NCBI RefSeq assembly: GCF_900094805.1
Contig: NZ_FMAT01000001.1
Span: 816,196-880,195 of the forward strand
DNA from: Arthrobacter sp. NIO-1057
GTDB taxonomy: Bacteria > Actinomycetota > Actinomycetes > Actinomycetales > Micrococcaceae
Direction of reading: 5' to 3'
DNA: 64,000 nt
A program made the translations under genes and the position numbers. The notes under the pieces are model-generated. The model had not been told where the DNA came from. It made no database searches and saw only the letters and a program-made list of their open reading frames with translations. The stretch's first letter is position 1. Each line of letters begins with the position of its first letter. Shown one piece after another: positions 16,465 to 28,691 of this stretch.

Positions 16465-17439
16465 TTAGAAGAGCGCTACTTTTTGTGGCGCTGGGAAAAT
16501 GGCGTCCAGTTCAGCACGTTCGTCATCCGTTGGAATCCAACGTACTGCCTTGGCATTCATCTGAATCTGTTCAGGTCGCGTGGCGCCAGCGATCACCGAT
16601 GTCACCGGTTCTTGCGCTGCCAGCCAGGAGAACGCCAACTCGATAGGTGCCAAGTCGCGATCAGCGGCAAACTGAGCGAAACGATCAAGCTGTTCAAAGT
16701 CAGTGGTTTCAACTAACTGCTGACGAGCATGAGTCAGACGGCTTCCTTCCGGCGCATAGCCCTTGGAATATTTTCCGGTGAGCAAGCCATTAGCCAGTGG
16801 GAAGTATGGAAGCACACCGAGGCCAAATTCTCGTGCGGCCGGTAGTACTTCGAGTTCGGCCCGGCGGTCGATGAGGTTGTAGTGATTCTGTGCCGAGATG
16901 AATCGTTCAGTTCCGAGTTCACGGGCCACGTACTCGGCCTGGGCGATCTGCCATCCAGCACGGTTCGAATGACCGATATAACGGACCTTGCCACTGGTTA
17001 CCAGATCATCTAGGGCGCGAAGTGTCTCATCGATGGGCGTGTTAACGTCCGGGGTGTGGAACTGATACAAGTCAATATGATCGGTGCCCAGGCGCGACAG
17101 GGAGGCTTCGACTGCTTTCATGATGTAACGGCGTGATCCCCGGGCGTTGAAGTCCGGCCCGTTAGCACCACTGACGTCCATACCAAATTTGGTGGCGAGG
17201 ACAATATCATCGCGATTTTTGCCAAGGGCTTTGCCCAAGCGTTGTTCAGAAAGGCCAGCGGTCTTACCGTAGTTGTCGGCGACGTCGAAGAAGGTGATAC
17301 CGGCGTCTAAGGCTGCATGAACAACAGCATCAGTGCCTTCCTGAGATTCAGTTGCGGTACCGGTTCGTCCCAGATTGTTACAGCCTAACCCGACGACGGA
17401 AACGCTCAATCCACTGTGGCCTAGTTGACGGAATTCCAT
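16465..17439 (-). CDS. Aldo/keto reductase
   Basis: A 324-residue TIM-barrel oxidoreductase of the voltage-gated potassium channel beta-subunit/YghZ-like group. It begins MEFRQLGHSGLSVSVVGLGCNNLGR and has Asp and Tyr of the active site in FFDVADNYGK (about 50-59), the catalytic Lys in VLATKFG (about 84) and His in DLYQFHTPD (about 123). The C-terminal VIAGATRPEQI stretch binds NADPH phosphate. The physiological substrate is unknown. ATG 17439 is chosen over GTG 17445, because the GAGG site is correctly spaced only for the former. Confidence 0.9.
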   Translation of the reverse strand: MEFRQLGHSGLSVSVVGLGCNNLGRTGTATESQEGTDAVVHAALDAGITFFDVADNYGKTAGLSEQRLGKALGKNRDDIVLATKFGMDVSGANGPDFNARGSRRYIMKAVEASLSRLGTDHIDLYQFHTPDVNTPIDETLRALDDLVTSGKVRYIGHSNRAGWQIAQAEYVARELGTERFISAQNHYNLIDRRAELEVLPAAREFGLGVLPYFPLANGLLTGKYSKGYAPEGSRLTHARQQLVETTDFEQLDRFAQFAADRDLAPIELAFSWLAAQEPVTSVIAGATRPEQIQMNAKAVRWIPTDDERAELDAIFPAPQKVALF

Positions 17440-17543
17440 GTACACCTCACTGTTTTTCCTTCGCCGCTTTTCTGCGCGACCTTATACCCATAGGCTATCG
17501 GGTAGGTGCCATGACCGAAGAGTTCAAGACACAATTCACTGCA

Positions 17544-17558
17544 TTGCATATTTATCCA
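17544..17558 (+). promoter_or_regulatory. Possible arginine (ArgR) box before argG
   Basis: TTGCATATTTATCCA, 14 bp before the argG start, resembles one half to three quarters of actinobacterial ARG boxes (TTGCATA...ATGCAA form). The right arm is degenerate. The call rests on the match plus the position ahead of an arginine gene. Confidence 0.35.
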
Positions 17559-17562
17559 TTAG

Positions 17563-18999
<1,437 letters not shown>

Positions 19000-19021
19000 G
19001 GTCTGCCGCTAGATAAGCAAT

Positions 19022-19060
19022 GACCGGCGCTACTTCTCAGGAAGTAGCGCCGGTCTTTTT
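19022..19060 (+). terminator. Rho-independent terminator of argG
   Basis: A 15-bp perfect stem (19022-19036 with 19041-19055), loop tcag, followed directly by a T-run to 19060. It is textbook in form. Confidence 0.95.
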
Positions 19061-19077
19061 GCTTATGAACCCAGTTC

Positions 19078-19392
19078 TCAGCGGGAGAATCCGTTCAGAG
19101 CGGCAAGGGACTGCAACGCCATGATGAATCCAATCAAGGCCAGCAGCCGAAGCGAACCGTGGATGAAGGCTCCGGCCTTGGTGTCCTTCGCAGGAAGCTT
19201 GAATACTTCATCCCCCAGCCATGTCACCAAGGTGATCAGGGTTCCGATCAGCGCGACTTGTTCCTCCGGCAGTGCCATCGATTTGGCCATGGCCAATCCG
19301 ATGGCAATTCCTGCCACAGCTTGAGCCAGCACCCACAAGCCCCGCCTCATGCGCTCGCGTTTGGCAGGTCGGGGTTGTTCCGCCGGGCTCAT
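19078..19392 (-). CDS. Small membrane protein, paralogue of its upstream neighbour
   Basis: A 104-residue protein with a basic N-terminus and three predicted membrane helices (about 19-40, 45-64 and 79-100). It resembles the 111-residue protein encoded just upstream over its whole membrane part: the helix order, the W-x(4)-F-x-L-P-x(3)-K-x-GA segment linking helices, and the final GF.....L...L stretch all match. The two probably arose by tandem duplication and may form a heteromer. It overlaps the upstream gene by 4 bp (ATGA). Function is unknown. Confidence 0.65.
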   Translation of the reverse strand: MSPAEQPRPAKRERMRRGLWVLAQAVAGIAIGLAMAKSMALPEEQVALIGTLITLVTWLGDEVFKLPAKDTKAGAFIHGSLRLLALIGFIMALQSLAALNGFSR

Positions 19393-19724
19393 GCTTCCAG
19401 CAGTGCCAGCAGCGGGCTGATCGCGAGGGTGAAGCCAACCAGCGAAACCATGCGCAGGATCAGACGGACCCGCGCACCTGGCTTGGAATTAACCGGTGGC
19501 AAGTTGAACCCATGCTCGACGATCCAAGCCGCCACGGCTACCAGCACACCGGTCAAGGCCAGCTGCGCCGGTGCAACATCTGAGAATAATGACGCAATCC
19601 CGATGCCGATGATGGCACCGATAAAGGCCTGGAATACGAGATGAAGCGGTGTGCGCGTGGCACCCATTTGCGGCGATTTGCGAGGGGCTCCGGGAGTTTC
19701 ATCCCGATCTTCCTGTGGAATCAT
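19389..19724 (-). CDS. Small membrane protein, first of a duplicated pair
   Basis: A 111-residue protein with a polar N-terminus of about 27 residues and three membrane helices. TAGGAG upstream of ATG 19724 is a good ribosome site. It pairs with the downstream overlapping paralogue. The conserved GFNLPPVNSKPGAR loop between helices two and three, and its counterpart FKLPAKDTKAGA in the partner, is the clearest shared feature. No known family was recognised. It follows the GNAT gene by 13 bp, at the end of the long minus-strand run below dxs. Confidence 0.65.
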   Translation of the reverse strand: MIPQEDRDETPGAPRKSPQMGATRTPLHLVFQAFIGAIIGIGIASLFSDVAPAQLALTGVLVAVAAWIVEHGFNLPPVNSKPGARVRLILRMVSLVGFTLAISPLLALLEA

Positions 19725-19737
19725 GTCTCCTAATTTC

Positions 19738-20226
19738 CTATGTCAATTCTGCCGATGAGTCTCTGGCTGCTTCGGTAAGATCCTTGCGGAGCAATACACC
19801 GCTGCCTCCAGTGAACCAAACGGATCCAAAGTGCTCGGATCTGGTTACCTCCTCGAATCCTGAGGAGCACTGCAAGCGCAGTGATTCGATATTTCGCGCA
19901 TTGACAACGCACCAAGCCTGCTGCGCTCTCTGGGCGATCCAGGCCAGTCGCGTAGCTGTCAACCGTGATGCATAACCGCGCTGTTGGAATTCGCGGGCGA
20001 TTTCGACGCCGGAAAGGTAGTATCCCGCTGGAGCGGAATCGTCGTTGGGATCCCACCAGGCCGCTCGGCCCCACCCGATGAGACGACCGCTCTCGTCTTT
20101 GAGCACCAACTGGCATTCTTCATCCCCGAAGCGCGATGGTTCCGAGGATCGTCCTAGCGATCTGGAGAGCAGGCGTATGGCTTCATGGTCTGAAGCCTTC
20201 ATCGGCACTGGCTCAAAGGCGCTCAT
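19738..20226 (-). CDS. GNAT-family N-acetyltransferase
   Basis: A 162-residue protein. The GNAT acetyl-CoA site is visible as the beta4-alpha3 segment LSGVEIAREFQQRGYASRLTATRLAW (Q/R-x-x-G-x-A type at about 82-86). The later NARNIESLRLQCSSGFEEV matches the common end of GNAT domains, where a residue pairs with CoA. The acceptor is unknown. It lies 6 bp after the hypothetical gene upstream and probably shares its transcript. Confidence 0.8.
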   Translation of the reverse strand: MSAFEPVPMKASDHEAIRLLSRSLGRSSEPSRFGDEECQLVLKDESGRLIGWGRAAWWDPNDDSAPAGYYLSGVEIAREFQQRGYASRLTATRLAWIAQRAQQAWCVVNARNIESLRLQCSSGFEEVTRSEHFGSVWFTGGSGVLLRKDLTEAARDSSAELT

Positions 20227-20232
20227 TGCTGC

Positions 20233-20802
20233 TTAGTCGAGGGTCATTGGCTTGGGCGGCATGGGATGAACACTCTTGATCTTCCCAGGCGTCGCGTAAT
20301 CGGCGGTGCCAATGCTCATCTTGGTGAAGTCCAGCTTCGCTTCGCGGATGCAGGTCTTGATTGCGGCAACGGCAAGCTTTGGAGCAGGAGTGAGGATGCG
20401 GATGTTCAACTTGCGCGGTGCGAAGTCACTCGATTCCACTGTGCCCAAGCCACGCCAAGCCAGGTGACCGGTCAATGCTTCCTTGGCTTTCTTCTCCAAG
20501 TAGCGATCGCGTTCGGTACCCGTCGCAGACTTCAACGAGTACTGCACGATGACCCACGACTGGTCTTCGTCCTGGATTTCGGCATAGCCCTCATCGGAGC
20601 ATGCCTGCAGGAATCCTGCGAACAACTCGTCGGCACGGTCGTTATTAACGTCCTGAACGTCGCTGGTGGTGGACATGTGTCCCACGCTGCCGTGGTTGAT
20701 GACGAACTGGCCTACTTCTTCATCTTCGAATTGCTGGAACCACGCCTCACGGAAGTGAAGTACGTTTTTCTCGTCCAAACGGTAAGTGCGAATAATCGCC
20801 AT
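20233..20802 (-). CDS. Conserved hypothetical protein, 189 residues
   Basis: Not recognised. It is a soluble, mixed-charge protein that begins with an RTYRLDEKNVLHFREAWFQ segment, with a central acidic region (ADELFAGFLQACSDEGYAEI) and a basic C-terminal third (RKLNIRILTPAPKLAVAAIK). There is no signal peptide or membrane segment. AAAGGGAAACC before ATG 20802 is a clear ribosome site, and codon use looks normal for the window, so the gene is probably real. It sits between a DUF402 gene and a GNAT gene in the same direction. Confidence 0.65.
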   Translation of the reverse strand: MAIIRTYRLDEKNVLHFREAWFQQFEDEEVGQFVINHGSVGHMSTTSDVQDVNNDRADELFAGFLQACSDEGYAEIQDEDQSWVIVQYSLKSATGTERDRYLEKKAKEALTGHLAWRGLGTVESSDFAPRKLNIRILTPAPKLAVAAIKTCIREAKLDFTKMSIGTADYATPGKIKSVHPMPPKPMTLD

Positions 20803-20844
20803 TGGTTTCCCTTTACAGGTCAGTAGAACAATGAGGTGCTGGGT

Positions 20845-21435
20845 TTATGCGTTGTGCAGCTGGTTGGCTTTATCCAGCCAATGCTGGCGGTGCGAATGGT
20901 TGAATGGAGGTTCGTCCCGGCGTACGGCATCAAGCAGTGCGCCGCTGGCTGCCCGGATCTCGGCTTTGAGTTCCTCGGGGTAGCCCATGGACAAGCCGTG
21001 CTCCTCGAATTCGTCTTCATCATCGAGGAAGGTTCCGCGGCTCCGAGACCGGATGACATCAAGATCAAGGTCCACCGAGTTCACTTCCCAGCCGCCCTGT
21101 TGCAATGGACGCCATCCGATGCCATGGGACAAATCGATGTACACATCAAAATCGTCAGCGTGATCCGCATAAAGGGTGGCGACCCATGAACCTTCAAAGG
21201 GAATGAGGCACAGTGCGTTGGTCTGGGCCAGATGCGCGGCACCAGGCCTCGCGACCAGTGATCCGGCCGGCTGGTGCAACCAGTGGCCGTGCTCGTCGCT
21301 TCCAAGGTAAAAGCCCGGAACCACCCAGTGGGGCAGCCCGTTGTATTTCCACGCGCGGGCAACCACCAAGGCACCAAAACTGATGTCCTCAGGATTGCGC
21401 GGCAGATCTACGGGGAAACCGTGCAGGTTGCTCAT
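20845..21435 (-). CDS. DUF402 domain-containing protein
   Basis: A 196-residue protein whose core [30 protein letters not shown] is the DUF402 signature, with the conserved acidic D-x-D-x-D residues that bind metal in relatives. Some DUF402 proteins act as nucleoside di/triphosphate phosphatases and others bind RNA; the activity here is not known. Its start codon overlaps the dxs stop by 4 bp (ATGA), so it is translationally coupled to dxs. Confidence 0.8.
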   Translation of the reverse strand: MSNLHGFPVDLPRNPEDISFGALVVARAWKYNGLPHWVVPGFYLGSDEHGHWLHQPAGSLVARPGAAHLAQTNALCLIPFEGSWVATLYADHADDFDVYIDLSHGIGWRPLQQGGWEVNSVDLDLDVIRSRSRGTFLDDEDEFEEHGLSMGYPEELKAEIRAASGALLDAVRRDEPPFNHSHRQHWLDKANQLHNA

Positions 21436-23399
21436 AGCTTGGGAATCTGTCCAGTGGGCAGATCCTGGCCCGGCAACGGACGGGCAAACGGAACCTTGGT
21501 ACCAAGTACCTGTGCGAGGGTATCGCGAGCTACCTGCTGCGCGGTGAGTCCGACTCGTTCGAGCACCTCGGAGCGTGAGCCGTGCGCCAGGAATTCAGTC
21601 GGCAGCCCGACTTCGTTCAGTGCTGTGTCAACACCTGCCGCGCGCATTTCAGTGCGCAGGCGCGATCCGACGCCGCCTGCCCTTACGCCGTCTTCGATGC
21701 ACACCACGATGCGGTGCCGTGCTGCCAAGGAAATGACGGACTTCGGCATTGGCAGCACCCAGCGCGGATCCACGACTGTTACGGATACGCCCTGGCTGTT
21801 CAGCCGCTGGGCTACGTCCAGGGACAATTCGCTCATGGCGCCGACGGATACGATCAGCACGTCCGGTGCAGCCCGGTCCCCCAAGCGGGCCAATACGTCG
21901 ACGCCATCTGGCAGGCGGTCTACTGCATCAATGGGTTCACCGACGGAACCCTTGGAGAAACGAACGACGCTTGGCGCATCGTTGATATCCAGTGCCTCGC
22001 GCAGTTCTTCGCGGAGTCGGGTGGCATCGCGCGGCGCGGCCAAATGAAGATTCGGCACGATCTGGGTCAAAGCCATATCCCACATGCCGTGGTGGCTGGC
22101 GCCATCTGGACCGGTTACGCCTGCACGGTCAAGGACGATGGTCACCCCTGCTTTGTGCAGGGCGACGTCCATGAGCAGCTGGTCAAAGGCGCGGTTGAGG
22201 AATGTTGCGTAGACACACACCACTGGGTGCAAACCACCGAAGGCCAGGCCTGCCGCGGTGGTCATGGCGTGCTGCTCGGCGATGCCAACATCGATCACGC
22301 GTTCGGGATGTTCCTGCGACATTTTCTTCAGGCCCACAGGCTGCAACATGGCACCGGTGATGGCAACAATGTCATCGCGCTCATTGGCGACTTGCGCGAT
22401 CTCCTCGCCGAAGACGCTGGTCCAGCTTTGCGCGCTCGGCTTCGAGACTGGAAGACCGGTAACCGGGTCGATGATGCCCACCGCATGGAACTGGTCGGCT
22501 TCGTCGGCGCGAGCAGGCGCGTAGCCGTGGCCCTTTTCGGTCAAGGCGTGCACGAGGACAGGTCCAGAATATTGCTTTGCCTGCTGCAAGGCTTCTTCAA
22601 CGGCCCGCTGGTTGTGGCCGTCAATTGGGCCAATGTACTTCAACCCCAGGTCCTCGAACAGACCCTGCGGAGCCCACCAGTCCTTGATGCCCTTTTTGGT
22701 GGCATGCAGGGATTTGTAGGTGAATCCACCAACAGGACCCGAGCCCTTGAGCTTGTCCTTGAGCTTTTCCATCGCCGTTTCGTAGGCAGGATGCGTGCGG
22801 AACTTATCGAGCTGCTGTCGAAGGCCGGAGAGCTGGTTTGCCAAGCCGCCGATGGTTGGGGCGTAGGAGCGGCCATTGTCGTTGACGACAATCACGGCTT
22901 TGCGGTCCTTGTCGGCCGCGATGTTGTTGACGGCTTCCCAAGCCATGCCACCGGTTAGGGCGCCATCGCCGACCAGCGCCACTGCATAACGGTAGTTGTT
23001 GTGCGTGAGCTTGTTGGCGCGGGAGATGCCGTCAATCCACGACAGTGACGACGAAGCGTGGGAGGACTCGACCACGTCATGTTCTGATTCGGCGCGGTCC
23101 GGATAACCTGAGAGGCCGCCTTGCTGGCGAAGGGATTCGAAGTTCTGGCGCCCAGTGACGAGCTTGTGAACGTATGACTGGTGGCCGGTGTCGAAGACGA
23201 TGGAGTCTTGTGGCGAGTCAAATACGCGGTGGATGCCCAAGGTCAGTTCGACGACGCCGAGGTTGGGTCCTAGGTGGCCGCCTGTGCGTGCCACATTGTC
23301 AATGAGGAAGGTGCGGATTTCGTCCGCGAGCTCATGAAGTTGTTCCAGGGTCAGCGCCCGCAGATCGCTTGGTTTTTTGATGGTCTTCAGCAAAGACAC
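21432..23399 (-). CDS. dxs: 1-deoxy-D-xylulose-5-phosphate synthase
   Basis: A 655-residue thiamine-diphosphate enzyme that makes DXP from pyruvate and glyceraldehyde 3-phosphate, the first step of the MEP isoprenoid pathway. It has the [13 protein letters not shown] start, the TPP-binding [16 protein letters not shown] motif near residue 150, the second-domain RFSKGS region and the C-terminal transketolase domain. The start is GTG 23399, as AAAGGGGA lies 5-6 nt upstream; the reading from 23492 adds unrelated residues. It heads a minus-strand run with DUF402 and others. In M. tuberculosis dxs1 is also close to the RNase D-like gene. Confidence 0.95.
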   Translation of the reverse strand: MSLLKTIKKPSDLRALTLEQLHELADEIRTFLIDNVARTGGHLGPNLGVVELTLGIHRVFDSPQDSIVFDTGHQSYVHKLVTGRQNFESLRQQGGLSGYPDRAESEHDVVESSHASSSLSWIDGISRANKLTHNNYRYAVALVGDGALTGGMAWEAVNNIAADKDRKAVIVVNDNGRSYAPTIGGLANQLSGLRQQLDKFRTHPAYETAMEKLKDKLKGSGPVGGFTYKSLHATKKGIKDWWAPQGLFEDLGLKYIGPIDGHNQRAVEEALQQAKQYSGPVLVHALTEKGHGYAPARADEADQFHAVGIIDPVTGLPVSKPSAQSWTSVFGEEIAQVANERDDIVAITGAMLQPVGLKKMSQEHPERVIDVGIAEQHAMTTAAGLAFGGLHPVVCVYATFLNRAFDQLLMDVALHKAGVTIVLDRAGVTGPDGASHHGMWDMALTQIVPNLHLAAPRDATRLREELREALDINDAPSVVRFSKGSVGEPIDAVDRLPDGVDVLARLGDRAAPDVLIVSVGAMSELSLDVAQRLNSQGVSVTVVDPRWVLPMPKSVISLAARHRIVVCIEDGVRAGGVGSRLRTEMRAAGVDTALNEVGLPTEFLAHGSRSEVLERVGLTAQQVARDTLAQVLGTKVPFARPLPGQDLPTGQIPKL

Positions 23400-23563
23400 G
23401 CTCGTCCCCTTTACAAATTCGCCCGTGGTGGCCGTGAGCCCATGCGAAATACTTAGTCTACCGCGTTGGAAGCTTCTTCTATTATCCGCCACTGCCGGAG
23501 ATAGCGCGAATTTCTGGGCAATGACCTTGAATACCTTCCACCTCGTTGATGAACAGTGCGTAT

Positions 23564-24421
23564 TTATTCGAACCTCGCCAGCGCCTCCTGAATCATCTGG
23601 TGCCCTTGCGCCTCAAACTCATCGTCGCCCACTTCGTATGCCCAGATCGCTGTGCCGACCGCTTCCCGCAATAACATGATCGACCATGCCGGTTCCTGCC
23701 GAGGATCTTCGCCGTAGCCTTCCAGGAATGCTGATTCCAGCGCTGGGAGTTCTTTGAACTGTTGGCTGGCCAGTCGTGCGAAGTCGCTGGCTGGCGGACG
23801 GAAATCGAACCTTCCAAAATCGATAACGCGCAGGCGCCCTTCTTCGACTAGCCAGTTTCGTGGTTGCCAATCCCCGTGGGTTGGCACAAGGACAACGCCT
23901 TTCGGAAGGTAAGCACCTAATATGCGTTCCATCTGCTGGCAATGATTCCGGCTAATTCGATGTTGCAACGACAATAGGTGACGGAATTTTTCGGTCAAGC
24001 GCGACTCGTAGTGATGGTCGAAGTGCTGAGTTTGTTGATGGAAGACCTTCAGCGTGGCCCCTGCTTGATGGTAGATGTCGGGACTATATTCATGGCGTGT
24101 ACCCACGCATAGTGTGCCAGGTAAATACTCCAACACCATCAAACGCAGTTTTTCGTCGTGGAACAACATTCCCGCAGCGAGGCCAAGTGATTTCAACGTA
24201 CCGGTGTATCGTCGGTGTGCCTGAAGCTCACGAGAAATATGATGGTTTCCTGCTCCCCCAGTTTTGAGAATGATATCGCGCTGATCCGACCGCAGACGAA
24301 GAACTTTTGTGTCGGTGAGATTCCACGAAAGGTCGCGAATAACCTCAACATTTCCCAACCAGACACGAACCTGTGCTGCTTGTTTAGTGGTTAGATACTT
24401 TGCAAGATCATCGACCATCAT
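23564..24421 (-). CDS. Aminoglycoside phosphotransferase-family kinase
   Basis: A 285-residue APH/choline-kinase-fold protein. The catalytic loop is [10 protein letters not shown] (Asp as base and Asn as metal ligand) and the metal-binding Asp is in VIDFGRFDF. Family members phosphorylate antibiotics, choline, sugars or other hydroxyl compounds; nothing here shows resistance function. Several adjacent starts exist (GTG 24424, ATG 24421, ATG 24418); 24421 is chosen for the AAAGGG upstream. It overlaps the upstream GNAT gene by 14 bp. It precedes dxs in the same direction with a 164-bp gap. Confidence 0.8.
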   Translation of the reverse strand: MMVDDLAKYLTTKQAAQVRVWLGNVEVIRDLSWNLTDTKVLRLRSDQRDIILKTGGAGNHHISRELQAHRRYTGTLKSLGLAAGMLFHDEKLRLMVLEYLPGTLCVGTRHEYSPDIYHQAGATLKVFHQQTQHFDHHYESRLTEKFRHLLSLQHRISRNHCQQMERILGAYLPKGVVLVPTHGDWQPRNWLVEEGRLRVIDFGRFDFRPPASDFARLASQQFKELPALESAFLEGYGEDPRQEPAWSIMLLREAVGTAIWAYEVGDDEFEAQGHQMIQEALARFE

Positions 24422-24989
24422 CACGGACCCTTTGCCCATCATCATTGGCCGATGGCACTAGAAAGACCACGTGTTCAGGGCTGACGTAGCCGGTGGTCGA
24501 GCCGAATCGCTGCATCCCCAATCGTTCGCACAGCTGTAGCGACGGGGTATTGCGCGGGTCGACAATGGCGAGAATTTCTGTAGTCACGTTCCGTTTATTG
24601 GCATAGTCAAGCACGGCGCGGGCGGCTTCCATGGCGTAGCCTTGTCCCTTGGCATCAGCGTGCAAATGCCAGCCAATTTCCCTGGGCTGATCCGCCAGGC
24701 CCATGCCGATCAACCGCTGCATTTGTTCGCTCATCGGCTTGCATAGAAGGTTACCGACGAGCTCACCGCCGTTGCGCAGGGTTATGGCCCAAATACCTTG
24801 CCCATGTTCACGAACAGCGCGACGTCGAACAATAATAGTGGCTGCTGCTTGTTCAAAGGTCGTCATGGGCATTGGATCCGGTCCCAAATATTGCACGGTT
24901 TGGCTGCGCGATACCAGGTCAAGCAAGAACACGGCATCTTCTGGTTCCCAAGCGCGCAAGATCAATCGCTGAGTGTGAAGTTCTTTCAC
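24408..24989 (-). CDS. GNAT-family N-acetyltransferase (RimJ/RimL type)
   Basis: A 193-residue protein of the acetyltransf_3 group: TQRLILRAWEPEDA at the start, the GWHLHADAKGQGYAMEAARAVLDYA CoA-binding segment, and NTPSLQLCERLGMQRFG near the end. It may modify a protein terminus or a small molecule. The start is GTG 24989, with AAAGGAT 7 nt upstream; the extended reading has no ribosome site. It overlaps the phosphotransferase gene downstream, so the two are coupled. It is divergent from a methyltransferase. Confidence 0.82.
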   Translation of the reverse strand: MKELHTQRLILRAWEPEDAVFLLDLVSRSQTVQYLGPDPMPMTTFEQAAATIIVRRRAVREHGQGIWAITLRNGGELVGNLLCKPMSEQMQRLIGMGLADQPREIGWHLHADAKGQGYAMEAARAVLDYANKRNVTTEILAIVDPRNTPSLQLCERLGMQRFGSTTGYVSPEHVVFLVPSANDDGQRVRDDGR

Positions 24990-25063
24990 AGATGATCCTT
25001 TCTCGCCAAGATATGGCCCAAAGTTCAGCCGTGGACTGTGCATCGGACGGCTACGCTAAATAC

Positions 25064-25678
25064 ATGGAACCGAGAGAACCATCAGATTCCACAGCCAGGC
25101 GTTATTCCTCTCTAGCCGAAGCATATATCGAGCTTTTCGGACGCGTCGAGCAAGCTGAGGCAGAAGATCTGGAACTGATCACCCAGTGGGCCCAGGAACA
25201 AAGAGGACCGGTTCTGGATGCAGGGTGCGGCCCCGGACACTGGACCCACGTGATTTCCGGGCCTGGTCGTCCTGCCACCGGCGTGGACATGGTGCCCCAA
25301 TTCTTAGAACACGCCAAGTCCAGCTACCCAGATTGCACTTTCCAGCAGGCAGACATGACCTCCTTGCCCTTCCCGGATGATAGTTTTTCCGGGGTCTTGG
25401 CGTGGTATTCGATCATCCACACGCCACCAGAAGACCTGCCGTCAATTCTGAATTCACTGACGAGGGTCCTGAAACCAGGCGGAGACTTATTGGCGGGCTT
25501 TTTCGCAGCCGAGAAGATCCAGCCCTTCGACCACAAGGTGGCCCCAGCGTGGTACTGGCCTGTCGCTGAATTGTCTGAGCTTATGGCCAATGCCGGTTTC
25601 ACCATCATTGATCACGCAACACGGGATCGCGCTGGAGCCCGTCGCCACGGGCAGATCGTGGCCCGGCTCGAACGCTGA
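25064..25678 (+). CDS. Class I SAM-dependent methyltransferase
   Basis: A 204-residue enzyme of the methyltransferase-11 type. Motif I is VLDAGCGPGHW at 50-60, the acidic residue of motif II is in TGVDMVP, and later motifs read QADMTSLPFPDDSF and VLKPGG. The substrate is unknown. ATG 25064 is chosen because a -10-like TACGCT at 25052-25057 lies exactly 6 nt before it, implying a leaderless transcript; longer readings overlap the divergent GNAT gene. A hairpin follows the stop. Confidence 0.85.
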   Translation: MEPREPSDSTARRYSSLAEAYIELFGRVEQAEAEDLELITQWAQEQRGPVLDAGCGPGHWTHVISGPGRPATGVDMVPQFLEHAKSSYPDCTFQQADMTSLPFPDDSFSGVLAWYSIIHTPPEDLPSILNSLTRVLKPGGDLLAGFFAAEKIQPFDHKVAPAWYWPVAELSELMANAGFTIIDHATRDRAGARRHGQIVARLER

Positions 25679-25700
25679 GGTGTTGAGGGATTAAACAGAA

Positions 25701-25732
25701 TTGAGGCCCAAAGCTAATGCCTTGGGCCTCAA
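25701..25732. terminator. Hairpin between the methyltransferase and acnA
   Basis: An 11-bp perfect stem (ttgaggcccaa at 25701-25711 with ttgggcctcaa at 25722-25732) with a 10-nt loop lies between convergent genes and is probably bidirectional. Confidence 0.75.
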
Positions 25733-25790
25733 ATCTTGGGTGTTGCGTAACTACTTGAGAGTCACTCCGACAGGTGCCGGGGTGGTTCTA

Positions 25791-28499
<2,709 letters not shown>

Positions 28500-28553
28500 G
28501 TGGGACTCCTCTCGCCAGACACTCAATTCTGTTGCACACGCACACTGTAATTC

Positions 28554-28573
28554 CAGTTAGGAGTTCCTAACTG
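28554..28573. promoter_or_regulatory. Perfect 20-bp palindrome upstream of acnA
   Basis: CAGTTAGGA (28554-28562) and TCCTAACTG (28565-28573) flank a 2-bp centre, giving a perfect dyad 55 bp ahead of the start. Its size and place fit the operator of a dimeric repressor, perhaps TetR type as for AcnR of Corynebacterium, though the base sequence does not match the AcnR motif I recall. Confidence 0.7.
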
Positions 28574-28691
28574 AGATAGTCAGGGTCCTAGCGCGGCAGA
28601 GCTAAAAATAGTCTATCGCCAACTGTGAGAAAAAGACTCCTCGGAATAAACTTTCAGCGAAATTCGTGTCCGAACGGACGTTTTCAGCTGG

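Noticed and set aside
21582-22958. 458-codon plus-strand open frame
   Set aside because: It lies wholly within dxs on the other strand; its sequence (Cys/His/Gly-rich, no domain) is typical of antisense translation of a GC-rich gene.
23564-24421. Antibiotic resistance gene
   Set aside because: The phosphotransferase fold is shared by many kinases with other substrates, and no resistance context is present.
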